The notes below the pieces were generated by a model. It was given only the letters and a program-made list of their open reading frames with translations, had not been told where the DNA came from and did not search any database. A stretch of 64,000 nucleotides of DNA from JAXDJH01 sp034663635. Its GTDB lineage: Bacteria > Actinomycetota > CADDZG01 > WHSQ01. The DNA is taken from positions 1 to 64,000 of the forward strand of contig JAXDJH010000026.1 of assembly GCA_034663635.1 (NCBI GenBank). The letters are read 5' to 3'. Below are positions 16,521 to 24,874 of the stretch, piece by piece. Every line of letters begins with the position of its first letter. Positions within the stretch are counted from its first letter, which is position 1. Made by a program: the position numbers and the translations under genes.

Positions 16521-17387
16521 TTAGCCGGCGGATCCCTCGGGCGGGTCGTCGGGGCGCCGTTCACCGCGACGCGCGTCGCGCAGATAACGCTCGATCTCGT
16601 TCGCTAGCTCTTCTCCGGACACCACCGGCTGATCGCTCGTCATCGTCTCCAGGCGCTCGACGTATTCCTGTGCCTCCGGCTGACTCGCCACCACCGCGTC
16701 GAGTTGCTCGCGCTGCGCCGCGGTTTCGCTCTCGAGGTCGTCTAATGGGATCTCGATCTCGAGGTGATCGGCGACGCGACGGACGAGGGCGAGAACACCC
16801 GCCGTGTATGGACCGCTCACGTAGTGAGGAACCTGAACGAAGAACCCGACCGTGGGGATGCCGGCCGCGGCGACCGCTTGATCGACGATGCTGACCGCCG
16901 CGGCAGGAACCCGCAGCAAACCCTCTGGCAGGCGAACCTCGCCTTTGAGGATGTCGATATCCGACGCGGTCGTGAGAACGGGCGGCGGCATCGTGTGCGG
17001 CACCGCCGCAGGGACGGCCCCCAACGTGATCAGTTGTGTCACGCCGAGGTGCGTGCAGATCTCCGCGACGGACTTCGAGAACTTCTTCCAACCTAGGTCG
17101 GGCTCTTGTCCCGTGAGAACGAGAACGTCTCGACCCCCGACCACTGCGTAACGGACCACGACCTCGGGCCAAACGGTCTGTTTCATCGAGCCGTCGACGA
17201 TGTCGAGGATCGGTCGCTGGCTGCGGTAATCGAATAGCTCATCCGGATCGAATTCGGCGATCTGCCGTCCATCCATCCCGATATGCGCGGCCGTTGTCGT
17301 TCCTACCGTGGCGGCGTCGACCCAGCCGGCGAGAGCAGTGATCATGACCGCCGCGTCGAGCTCTGGATGGTCGGTGATCGTGTACAT
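16521..17387 (-). CDS. PAC2-family protein (proteasome-assembly-chaperone-like)
   Basis: A 288-residue cytoplasmic protein of the PAC2 superfamily. The N-terminus (ITALAGWVDAATVGTTTAAHI), the segment VRYAVVGGRDVLVLTGQEPDL and LITLGAVPAAVPHTMPPPV are typical of the actinobacterial group, as is GFFVQVPHYVSGPYTAGVLALV. In eukaryotes PAC2 proteins chaperone proteasome assembly; the bacterial members are widespread in actinobacteria that carry a 20S proteasome, but their role is not established. The ATG at 17387 has a GGGGGA site; the frame to 17438 is longer by 17 residues without a better site. The C-terminal 25 residues are charged and probably disordered. It is convergent with the polyamine oxidase. 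Confidence 0.82.
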   Translation of the reverse strand: MYTITDHPELDAAVMITALAGWVDAATVGTTTAAHIGMDGRQIAEFDPDELFDYRSQRPILDIVDGSMKQTVWPEVVVRYAVVGGRDVLVLTGQEPDLGWKKFSKSVAEICTHLGVTQLITLGAVPAAVPHTMPPPVLTTASDIDILKGEVRLPEGLLRVPAAAVSIVDQAVAAAGIPTVGFFVQVPHYVSGPYTAGVLALVRRVADHLEIEIPLDDLESETAAQREQLDAVVASQPEAQEYVERLETMTSDQPVVSGEELANEIERYLRDARRGERRPDDPPEGSAG

Positions 17388-17478
17388 CGGTCCCCCGAGG
17401 CTACTCGCGGGGTGCGTCTGTTTCACCAGTATCCGCAAGCCGCTATCGGGCGGTGACCCCTCGGCCTATCGTGGGGTC

Positions 17479-18225
17479 GTGAGCTCCGAAGCCGTCCAGA
17501 TAGCGTCTCCGTCTGGTTCGACCTGGCGAAGCGAAGCGGCTGCTGCGACTCGCCACTTGTCCGCAGGGATGTGGCCCGGGATCCTGGCCGGTTTCTTGAT
17601 CGGCGGTATCGGAGGACGTCTCGCCATGCTCGTGCTCCGCTTAACGTCTGACGAGTCGCTCATCGGGGCCGAGACCGACGACGGCTTCACCATCGGCGCG
17701 TTCACCACCGGCACGCTCTTCTTGCTCGGGATATGCACGATCGCAGGACTCCTTGGAGGGCTCCTCTATCTCGCGGTCCGCGACTGGCTTCCCGAGAAGA
17801 TCCGCCCCGTGGCGATAGTCACCTTCGTGACCGCATTCGGGGGGGCCGCTGCGATCCGTCCCGTTGGGATCGATTTCAACGAACTCGATCCCATCCCCCT
17901 CGCCGTCGTCATGTTCATCGCGCTGCCCGCCCTGTATGGCATCGCGCTCTGGTGGTTCACCGAGAGGAATCTGGCCCGGCCCGATCGGTCGGCCCCAGCA
18001 TCACTTCTGGGACTACTTCCGCTGCTCGGTTTCGGCGTTGCGGGCCCGTTCGGGTTAGTGCCCTTGGCGGTCGTCGCGGCGGGATGGGCCTTGAATCGCA
18101 GGGGCGTCCCGATAGTGAAGCTGTGGCACTCCACTCCGGTGATGTGGCTCGGGCGGACTGCGTTCGCAGCGGCCACGGGGTTCTCGCTGTTCGTCTTGGT
18201 CCAGGACGTGAACGCGGTCTTCTGA
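17479..18225 (+). CDS. Membrane protein of unknown function
   Basis: A 248-residue protein with a 35-residue soluble start and about six hydrophobic segments (first near residue 37-55, then 75-100, 110-130, 140-160, 175-205 and 228-245). Conserved-looking features are the GGIGGRLAMLVLRLTS segment after the first helix and a GG-rich second helix. I do not recognise a family. The long frame begins at 17308 but that part is antisense to the PAC2 gene; the GTG at 17479 lies 91 bases after the PAC2 start on the other strand and is the first sensible start. It is followed by the ABC-F gene 42 bases later. Confidence 0.6.
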   Translation: MSSEAVQIASPSGSTWRSEAAAATRHLSAGMWPGILAGFLIGGIGGRLAMLVLRLTSDESLIGAETDDGFTIGAFTTGTLFLLGICTIAGLLGGLLYLAVRDWLPEKIRPVAIVTFVTAFGGAAAIRPVGIDFNELDPIPLAVVMFIALPALYGIALWWFTERNLARPDRSAPASLLGLLPLLGFGVAGPFGLVPLAVVAAGWALNRRGVPIVKLWHSTPVMWLGRTAFAAATGFSLFVLVQDVNAVF

Positions 18226-18267
18226 TTGGTTCCTTAGAGCGCCCCGCTCGTTCATCATCTTTGGACC

Positions 18268-19836
18268 ATGGGCTTTCTCGAAGTCAGCGACGCGAGCTAC
18301 AAGATCCCCGGAGGGCGGTTGCTCTTCGACGGGATCTCCTGCCGCGTCGGAAACGGACAGCGCGTCGCACTTGTGGGGGCCAACGGAACCGGCAAGACCA
18401 CTCTGCTCAAGTGCATCGCCGGCATCGAGCCCTTGACGGCTGGCCAGATGCGGGTCGAGGGACGCATCGGCTACATGCCTCAGTTCTTCGGTCCGATCAC
18501 CGTTCGGGAGCTGTTGATCCAACTGTCCGGCGACAGGATCCGCAAAGCCGCGCTCGAGCTCGTCGGAGCCGAAGCGGCGGTCGAGTCGGCCACGGATCCC
18601 CGTGCTCATGCCGCGTACGCGGATGCATTGACGACCTGGGGTGAGGCTGGAGGCTACGAAGAAGAGGTGCTTTGGGATATCTGCACCCACGCGGCATTCG
18701 GCGCCGATTACCAGGCGTCTGCGGACCGTTCGATGGGCACGCTGTCGGGTGGTCAACAGAAACGACTCGCCCTCGAGTTCCTTCTACGCGGAGATTCGGA
18801 CGTGTTGCTGCTGGACGAGCCGGACAACTTCCTCGACATCCCCGGGAAGGAGTGGCTCGAGGACGCGCTGAACGAAACGCGAAAGACAGTCTTCTACGTG
18901 AGCCACGACAGGACTCTTCTGGCGAACACCTCTACCGCTGTGGTCACGATCGAAGCGCACGGCGCGTGGACCCACCCGGACTCCTTTGCCAGCTACCAGG
19001 AGGCGCGCGAGCACAGACTCGACAAGATCGACGAGGAGCACCGGCGGTTCATCGAGCGTCGTAAACAGCTTTACGTATCGATGCTCGAGTTGAAACGGCG
19101 GGCCGCTCTGAACTCCAAGAACGCGGCGAGGGCGCGTGCGGCCGAGACGAAACTCAAGCGCTACGAGGTCGACCATGCACCGCGCGAGAAAACACGCGAG
19201 CAGAGCATCAACATGAAGCTGCGGGGTGGCCGAACCGGCAAGATCGCTTTCAGGGCCAAAGGACTGGCGATCCCCGGCATCTTCGACGCGTTCGAGGCCG
19301 AGTTCTACTACGGCGAACGCGTTGGAGTCGTGGGGCCGAATGGAAGCGGCAAGACGCACTTCCTGAAGCTGCTCTCCGGAGCCGACGTCGCTCACACGGG
19401 TGAATGGAAGCTGGGTGCCCGGGTCGCCCCGAGTCTCTTCTCGCAGACACACGAGCGCTCCGAACTCGTCGGACGTAGCGCGCTCGAGATCATGATGGCC
19501 GAGGGGTTCGACAGAGGCCGCGCGATGTCGGGACTCAAGCGCTACGAGCTAACCCCTTCGGCCGACACGCCTTTCGAGGCCCTCTCCGGTGGTCAGCAAG
19601 CGCGCTTACAGATCCTGCTGATGGAGCACTCGAGTCCGACGATGTTGCTGCTCGACGAACCGACCGACAACCTCGACATCGATTCGGCCGAGGCATTGGA
19701 ACGCGGCCTCGATGGATTCCAGGGCACGGTCATAGCGGTGACGCACGACCGTTGGTTCATGCAACTGATGGACCGGTTCCTGGTTTTCGAATCCGACGGA
19801 ACGGTGTACGAATCGGACGATTCGCCGTATCTCTGA
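18268..19836 (+). CDS. ABC-F family ATPase (tandem ATP-binding protein)
   Basis: A 522-residue soluble protein with two ABC ATPase domains and no membrane segment. Domain one has Walker A GANGTGKTT (37-45), signature LSGGQQKRLALEF and Walker B VLLLDEPDNFLD. A charged linker (about residues 245-315, rich in Arg, Lys and Glu) follows. Domain two has Walker A GPNGSGKTH, signature LSGGQQARLQILL and Walker B MLLLDEPTDNLD. ABC-F proteins act on the ribosome, as translation factors or as antibiotic-resistance factors, and not as transporters. The linker is moderate in length, like housekeeping members rather than specialised resistance ones. Start ATG at 18268. Confidence 0.88.
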   Translation: MGFLEVSDASYKIPGGRLLFDGISCRVGNGQRVALVGANGTGKTTLLKCIAGIEPLTAGQMRVEGRIGYMPQFFGPITVRELLIQLSGDRIRKAALELVGAEAAVESATDPRAHAAYADALTTWGEAGGYEEEVLWDICTHAAFGADYQASADRSMGTLSGGQQKRLALEFLLRGDSDVLLLDEPDNFLDIPGKEWLEDALNETRKTVFYVSHDRTLLANTSTAVVTIEAHGAWTHPDSFASYQEAREHRLDKIDEEHRRFIERRKQLYVSMLELKRRAALNSKNAARARAAETKLKRYEVDHAPREKTREQSINMKLRGGRTGKIAFRAKGLAIPGIFDAFEAEFYYGERVGVVGPNGSGKTHFLKLLSGADVAHTGEWKLGARVAPSLFSQTHERSELVGRSALEIMMAEGFDRGRAMSGLKRYELTPSADTPFEALSGGQQARLQILLMEHSSPTMLLLDEPTDNLDIDSAEALERGLDGFQGTVIAVTHDRWFMQLMDRFLVFESDGTVYESDDSPYL

Positions 19837-19908
19837 GCCGGCGGTTGCGCGTTGAGCGCGTTGGGTATGGATGGGCCACCTGACACCAAAACGAAAGTCG
19901 AGGAGCCC

Positions 19909-20349
19909 ATGTCTGATCAAGACCCCATGAAGGTTGAAGCCGTCAAGAAGCTGATGAACGAAGCGATCCCGTTGCAATTCCGTTCGGCCGCCGTTTATAC
20001 GTGGGCCGCGGGGGCCGCGACCGGGATCGAGTTCCAAACCCTCGGCAAAGAGTTCGAGGAGTTCGGCCGCCTCGAGCTCGAGGACGCCCGCAGGCTGATC
20101 GAGAAGATCGTCGCGCTCGGCGGAAAAGCTCCGACCGAAGTCGCTTCCTTCGACGCAATCGGTGCGAACAAGACCGGCGTCGGCAAGCTGATCGCCTACG
20201 AGAACGAAGCCCTCGCAGCGATCCACGCGATCATCCCGGAGTCTGGCCAAGAACCGCGTTCGGAAGCTTTGGAGCACCTGCTCGAGCACATCATCATGCG
20301 CAAGCAGCAGCAGGTGGACTTCTTGGAGAGGGTCCGACTGGGCCTCTGA
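19909..20349 (+). CDS. Ferritin-like protein with incomplete di-iron site
   Basis: A 146-residue all-helical protein that aligns by eye with bacterioferritin/ferritin-like domains: helix A with FRSAAVYTWAAGA, helix B with GRLELEDARRLIEKIVALGG, helix C with NEALAAIHAI and helix D with MRKQQQVDFLERVRLGL. Helix B keeps a glutamate, but at positions where bacterioferritin has metal ligands I see Gln in helix A, Asp for His in helix B, and Lys/Gln for the Glu and His of helix D. It may therefore not bind two irons. The frame starts at 19852, but the ATG at 19909 is preceded by a GAGGAG site and fits the fold. A hairpin overlaps its stop. Confidence 0.65.
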   Translation: MSDQDPMKVEAVKKLMNEAIPLQFRSAAVYTWAAGAATGIEFQTLGKEFEEFGRLELEDARRLIEKIVALGGKAPTEVASFDAIGANKTGVGKLIAYENEALAAIHAIIPESGQEPRSEALEHLLEHIIMRKQQQVDFLERVRLGL

Positions 20350-20378
20350 GCCGAGGAACGACATGTCCTACTCGGCTC
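20348..20378 (+). terminator. Hairpin overlapping the stop of the ferritin-like gene
   Basis: An 8-bp perfect inverted repeat, GAGCCGAG (20348-20355) and CTCGGCTC (20371-20378), brackets a 15-base loop and is followed by TTAT. The left arm includes the last bases of the stop codon. It lies just before the helicase gene and could terminate or attenuate read-through. Confidence 0.45.
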
Positions 20379-20391
20379 TTATGGTCGGGGC

Positions 20392-22458
20392 GTGGATCGG
20401 ATATTCGAGGGGCTGAATCCCGAGCAGCGGCGCGCGGTCGAGACCGTGCGGGGGCCCGTCTGTATCCTGGCGGGGGCCGGGTCGGGCAAGACGACCACCA
20501 TCACCCGACGCATCGCGCACCAGGTTTCATCGAGCGCTTTCGATCCCCTCGACATCCTGGCGGTGACGTTCACCGACAAGGCCGCCGGCGAGATGCGGAG
20601 TCGACTTTCTGCTTTGGGAGTCTCCGGGGTGCGGGCTCGGACGTTCCATTCGGCCGCGCTCGCGCAACTACGCGGCCTGTCGGCCGAGCCGCCGGCCGAG
20701 ATCATGCCGTCCAAGGCTATGGCGTTACGCCAGATCGGAAACACTCTTCCCAAGCCCTACAAGTTCCGGCCGGCGGGTGACCTCGCGTCCGAGATCGAGT
20801 GGGCCAAGAACCGGCGGATCACCGCCGACACGTATCTCGATTCGATCGGCTCTCACCAGCCGCCCATCCCGGCCGATCTCATGGCCAGCGTCTATCAACG
20901 CTACGAACGCGGGAAGAACGATCGGGGCCTGATCGACTTCGAAGATCTCTTGGAGCACGGGATCCGGATGTTCCAAGAAGAGGAATACGTGCAGGAACGC
21001 TTCGCGGCTCGCTACAAATCCTTCACCGTGGACGAGTACCAAGACGTGAACCTGCTTCAAGAGACGCTGCTTCGTGAGTGGCTCGGCGGCCGAGACGACC
21101 TGTGCGTGGTTGGCGACGATTACCAATCGATCTACGGCTTCACCGGTGCGACTCCTCAATACCTCCTCGACATGCCGATCCGTCTTCCCGGCGCCGTCGT
21201 TATCAGGCTCGAATCGAACTACCGCTCGACCCCGCAGGTACTGAGCCTTGCGAACAAGCTCGTGCCGATGCTCGGCGGAGCCGAAAAGGTGTTGCAGCCG
21301 ACCCTTCCGGACGGAGCCGAGCCCGCGGTGCGGAGCTTCTCGAGCGCGTCGGGCGAGATCGATTTCGTAGTCGCTCGTATCAAGGATCTGCACGCGGACG
21401 GCATCCCGCTGGAGGAGATGGCGGTTCTGTACAGGGTGAACTTCCGCTCCGAGGACTACGAAGAAGCGCTCGCGGCGGAAAAGATCCCGTTCCAAGTGCG
21501 CGATGGAGCTTTCCTATCGCGTCAGAGCGCTCGACAGCTGCTCGGCTCCCTCAAACGAACTGACACAACGGACGTCGCGGCAGCAGTGCGCAAACTCGCC
21601 GACCGGGCCGGCTATCTCGAGGAGCTGCCCGACGGCCTCGGCGACCAGGAACTAACGCGCCAGGGCGACCTCGCGCGTTTCGTCAGATTGAGCGAGGAGT
21701 TCGATGACGGTGCACGTTCGACCGCTCAGTTCGTCACCGACATCGAAGCTCGTTTCGGCACCGAAGGCGAGGGCCGCGGAGTGAACCTGCTGACGTTGCA
21801 CCGTGCGAAAGGCCTCGAGTTCGCCGCCGTTTTCCTGCCCCGGGTCGAGGAGGGCGAGCTGCCTTTCAAGCGGGCGCGGACCGACGAAGGCATCGCGGAG
21901 GAGCGACGACTGTTCTATGTCGGGATCACGCGGGCGAAGCAGCATCTCGCCATCACGTGTGTGAATGACGGACGACGAAAGTCCAGCTCCTTCTTCGACG
22001 AGCTCTCGGGAAAGCCGGCTCGTCGTTCGGCTCCCTCCGCCCAGGCGAAGGAGCCCGAGGGGATCGCCGCCGAGATCGGGATGGAGGTCGAGCTTTCGGG
22101 CGGATTCTCGGGAAAGGTGATCGAGCTCGACGAGCGGTCGGCCTCGGTCGAGCTCGCCGACGGCCAGTTGCTGGTGGTTCGCTACGGGGAGCGAGTGAAG
22201 ACCCGAGGCGTATCTCTTCCGCTCGCACCGCCGAAGGGGCCTCAGGAACGGCTCGTCGATGAGCTGAAGAAGTGGCGACTCGAGCGGGCAAAGGCCGACG
22301 GCGTGCCAGCCTACGTCGTATTCCACGATTCCACCCTCGAATCGATCGCCGAGCGGCGTCCGGCATCTCTGCCCGAGCTGAGCCGGATCGACGGGTTGGG
22401 GCCGGTGAAGCTGGAGCGCTACGGCGAGGACGTTCTTGCGGTTTTGAGCGAGAGCTAG
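20392..22458 (+). CDS. UvrD/Rep-type DNA helicase with C-terminal HRDC domain
   Basis: A 688-residue superfamily 1A helicase. Walker A is AGAGSGKTTT (about 27-36), motif II is VDEYQD, motif III GDDYQSIYGFTGA, motif IV has ESNYRS, motif V is LTLHRAKGLEFAAVFLP and motif VI is EERRLFYVGITRAKQHL. It would unwind DNA 3' to 5' in repair. The last 75 residues (beginning ERLVDELKKWRLERAKADG and including LPELSRIDGLGPVKLERYG) are an HRDC domain, as in the actinobacterial UvrD2 group; the four-cysteine module of mycobacterial UvrD2 is not seen. The start is a GTG at 20392 with only a weak upstream site. Its stop overlaps the convergent kinase gene's stop by four bases. Confidence 0.88.
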   Translation: MDRIFEGLNPEQRRAVETVRGPVCILAGAGSGKTTTITRRIAHQVSSSAFDPLDILAVTFTDKAAGEMRSRLSALGVSGVRARTFHSAALAQLRGLSAEPPAEIMPSKAMALRQIGNTLPKPYKFRPAGDLASEIEWAKNRRITADTYLDSIGSHQPPIPADLMASVYQRYERGKNDRGLIDFEDLLEHGIRMFQEEEYVQERFAARYKSFTVDEYQDVNLLQETLLREWLGGRDDLCVVGDDYQSIYGFTGATPQYLLDMPIRLPGAVVIRLESNYRSTPQVLSLANKLVPMLGGAEKVLQPTLPDGAEPAVRSFSSASGEIDFVVARIKDLHADGIPLEEMAVLYRVNFRSEDYEEALAAEKIPFQVRDGAFLSRQSARQLLGSLKRTDTTDVAAAVRKLADRAGYLEELPDGLGDQELTRQGDLARFVRLSEEFDDGARSTAQFVTDIEARFGTEGEGRGVNLLTLHRAKGLEFAAVFLPRVEEGELPFKRARTDEGIAEERRLFYVGITRAKQHLAITCVNDGRRKSSSFFDELSGKPARRSAPSAQAKEPEGIAAEIGMEVELSGGFSGKVIELDERSASVELADGQLLVVRYGERVKTRGVSLPLAPPKGPQERLVDELKKWRLERAKADGVPAYVVFHDSTLESIAERRPASLPELSRIDGLGPVKLERYGEDVLAVLSES

Positions 22459-24452
22459 CTCGAAGCCAGAAGACTCACGGTGAAGCGTGTTCCATGCGGT
22501 TCGATGCGCGAGTACGCAACCTCGCCGTTCATCCGAACGAGAAGACTGCGAACGATGGCCAGTCCAAGCCCGAAGCCGTCGCTATTGGTAGAGGCGCGGT
22601 GGAAAGGATCGAAGATCTTGGTGGCGACCGTCGGGTCGATTCCGGGGCCGTCATCTTCGATCCATAGGTGAATCCTTCCCGAGGCCTGGAACGCGCCGAT
22701 CTTTATGGTCGGTCCCCCATACCGAACCGCGTTGGTAAGCAGGTTGACGAGAACCTGGTCGAGCGATCCCTCCTCCGCGAGCGCGGTCAGATCCGAGGGA
22801 ATGGACGTTAGTAACGAACAGTGGCTCGGGATGATGACGGATTCAAGGACTTCGTCGACGACGCTCGCTACCTGGACCGGCGCGAGGTCTTGAGCGGGTC
22901 GGCTCTCGAGGCGTCCCAGGTCGAGCATCCGCTTTAGGAGCGCGTTCATCTTGTCGGCCTGCCGGCCCATCCCGGCTATGAGCTTCTTCAGCTCATCCTC
23001 GCTCGTCTCCCTGTCCTTTAGGAGATCTGCTATCCCGACGATGACCGAGGCGGGGTTGCGAAGCTCGTGCGCCGCGTCGTTGATGAATCTGATGCGCGCC
23101 TCCTCAAGCTCTTTTTGCTTCGTCACGTCTCGGAAGCTCCAAACGCGCCCGACCGGAATCCGGTCGATCCGCTGAGGCTGCGAGTATCGCTCGATCCTCC
23201 GGCCGTCCTTGAGGAGAAACACCTCGACGCTTTCCGATTCGTGCTGCTCGAAGAGCGCTAGTTCACTCGCGAATACTTGCTCCGGATCCTCGAGCCGGTC
23301 GAGGAACGAGGCGAAAACTTCTGCGAGGTCTCCGGGAGCCGCGTGATCGTCGGGGATATCCCACATCTCCAGGAACCTGCGATTGAAGCTCGTGATCCGG
23401 GCTTCGAAATCGATCACCAGGATGCCGTCGGTCGTCGAATCGAGCGTCGCTTGCAACAGCGAAGCTCCTTCTTTCATCTCGGACCGGCTCTTCTCCTTCT
23501 CCGCAACACTCGCCGTCAAGATGAGTGTCGTCATCGCCATTAGGGCAATGAGCGTCTGGAAGATCTGCACGCTGGCCGTTGCAGTAACGCCCCCTACGGG
23601 GACGGTCCCATTGAGGATCCCTGCGATGGCCAGCACCGACATGGCGAAGATCGCTGTTGTTGCCCCCCGCTGTTTGAAGCGCAATGCCGCCCAAACGAGT
23701 AGCGGGAACAGGATGTACGGATATCGCCAACTCCCTCCGAGAAACACGAGAGATGCGGCCAGAACAACGCCGACCATGAGGAGACCTTCCTCGAACGGCG
23801 CCTCTGGTCGTTCACGCGTTCTCAGGGCCACTCCCCACGACAGGAGCAGAGGAGCGACGATCAGAACTCCCATCGCGTCGCCGTGCCACCACAATTGCCA
23901 CGTGTACGCGAATCGATCCCATGGAACCTGGCCCGAGATGGCTAGAGCGGAAGTGCCGATAGACGCGCTCACTGCGGTGGAGACGATGGCGCCGAAAAGG
24001 ACTAAAGACAGGACGTCCTTGACGCGATCGAGCGAAAGCCTGAACCGAGCCACGCGCACGAGGAGTTCGGAGCCAACGAGCGCCTCAAGTGTGTTGCCCA
24101 CTGCGATGACGGCGGCAACCCACAGCGGAACCGACGTGAGCGCGTTTGCCACGAATGCGCCGAGCGCGATGGCCGGCCACATCTTCCGGCCGAAAAGCAA
24201 GAGGGCCACAAGTGAGATGCCGACCGGGGCCCAAACGGGCGTCGCGTTGCTGTAGGCGACCGAGAGCTCCAAACCGAGCTTCGCCGCGACGACGTAGACA
24301 AGCGCGATCGCCGCGCCGATCGCCCAGACGCGAGGGCTCGATTTCGTCACGGATCGAGCAGGCTCGCGCGTATCCGAGCCGGAAGCAAAAACGTTCGGGT
24401 GGAAAGAGGGTCCCTCGGCCAGGGCGGCACGAAGCCGTCCGTGACGCAGCAA
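22455..24452 (-). CDS. MASE1-PAS sensor histidine kinase
   Basis: A 665-residue membrane kinase. Residues about 40-315 are an eight-helix MASE1-type sensory domain (motif ATPVWAPVGISLVALLLFG, later WWHGDAMGVLIVAPLLL). Residues 330-445 are a PAS domain (STTDGILVIDFEARITSFNRR), and 450-520 the dimerisation domain with His462 in FINDAAHELRNP. The catalytic domain has an N box (LLTNAVRYGG), G1 box (EDDGPGID) and G2 box (GFGLGLAI). It phosphorylates itself and then a response regulator, which is not encoded nearby. The start at 24452 is a TTG without a clear ribosome site; a GTG at 24350 just before the first helix is an alternative. Ligand unknown. Confidence 0.88.
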   Translation of the reverse strand: MLRHGRLRAALAEGPSFHPNVFASGSDTREPARSVTKSSPRVWAIGAAIALVYVVAAKLGLELSVAYSNATPVWAPVGISLVALLLFGRKMWPAIALGAFVANALTSVPLWVAAVIAVGNTLEALVGSELLVRVARFRLSLDRVKDVLSLVLFGAIVSTAVSASIGTSALAISGQVPWDRFAYTWQLWWHGDAMGVLIVAPLLLSWGVALRTRERPEAPFEEGLLMVGVVLAASLVFLGGSWRYPYILFPLLVWAALRFKQRGATTAIFAMSVLAIAGILNGTVPVGGVTATASVQIFQTLIALMAMTTLILTASVAEKEKSRSEMKEGASLLQATLDSTTDGILVIDFEARITSFNRRFLEMWDIPDDHAAPGDLAEVFASFLDRLEDPEQVFASELALFEQHESESVEVFLLKDGRRIERYSQPQRIDRIPVGRVWSFRDVTKQKELEEARIRFINDAAHELRNPASVIVGIADLLKDRETSEDELKKLIAGMGRQADKMNALLKRMLDLGRLESRPAQDLAPVQVASVVDEVLESVIIPSHCSLLTSIPSDLTALAEEGSLDQVLVNLLTNAVRYGGPTIKIGAFQASGRIHLWIEDDGPGIDPTVATKIFDPFHRASTNSDGFGLGLAIVRSLLVRMNGEVAYSRIEPHGTRFTVSLLASS

Positions 24453-24612
24453 GGCGCCCGAACCCAGCTCCCCAGCCCGCGACGGCCCTAGCTCTGGTTC
24501 GATTGAGGAAGCGTACGCCTCCCAGGCGGGCCCCGGTTAGGTATTTAGAGTGATAAGAGGAATGAACCGGGAAGGGCGCTTCGACTCGGGCGAGATTGGG
24601 CAGGAACCTCGC

Positions 24613-24813
24613 ATGGAGAACCGAAGAGTCACCGACAGGCGGCTGCCGCTCGTCGAACACCCCCGGAGGATCGAGGCCCCCTCGCCGCGCGTGGTCGACA
24701 TCACCGACCGCGCTCTTGGCGTTCGTGGACACATGGCCGGGGGTCCCCCAGCCGTCAGCCGCCACCGCGTGCGACAAGGCGTCCTGGGTTGGCGACTCGG
24801 GAGATTTCTCTAG
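24613..24813 (+). CDS. Possible small arginine-rich protein
   Basis: A 66-codon frame with an AGGA site seven bases before its ATG, followed 24 bases after its stop by a strong hairpin with T residues on this strand. The product would be rich in Arg, Pro and Val with no signal peptide, membrane helix or recognisable motif. Third codon positions are GC-rich as in the neighbours, which is weak support because the whole region is GC-rich. It may be a real small gene, an RNA, or chance. Confidence 0.25.
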   Translation: MENRRVTDRRLPLVEHPRRIEAPSPRVVDITDRALGVRGHMAGGPPAVSRHRVRQGVLGWRLGRFL

Positions 24814-24837
24814 CAGAACCCACGAGGATGAAGATGC

Positions 24838-24868
24838 AAGAGGGGGGCGGAGTATCCGCCCCCCTCTT
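24838..24868. terminator. Strong bidirectional-type terminator hairpin
   Basis: A perfect 13-bp stem (24838-24850 with 24856-24868) around the five-base loop AGTAT, with TT following on the plus strand. It lies six bases beyond the stop of the minus-strand BNR gene and 24 bases beyond the possible small plus-strand ORF, so it could end transcripts from both sides. Confidence 0.75.
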
Positions 24869-24874
24869 TTACAT

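Larger units (their letters stand above)
24453..24874. other. 422-base gap between histidine kinase and BNR protein genes
   Basis: The gap separates two minus-strand genes. It holds the likely promoter region of the kinase, a possible plus-strand ORF (24613-24813, listed separately) and a strong hairpin at 24838-24868. I found no tRNA, repeat or recognisable riboswitch. A minus-strand frame through the gap has no ribosome site or recognisable product. Confidence 0.5.
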
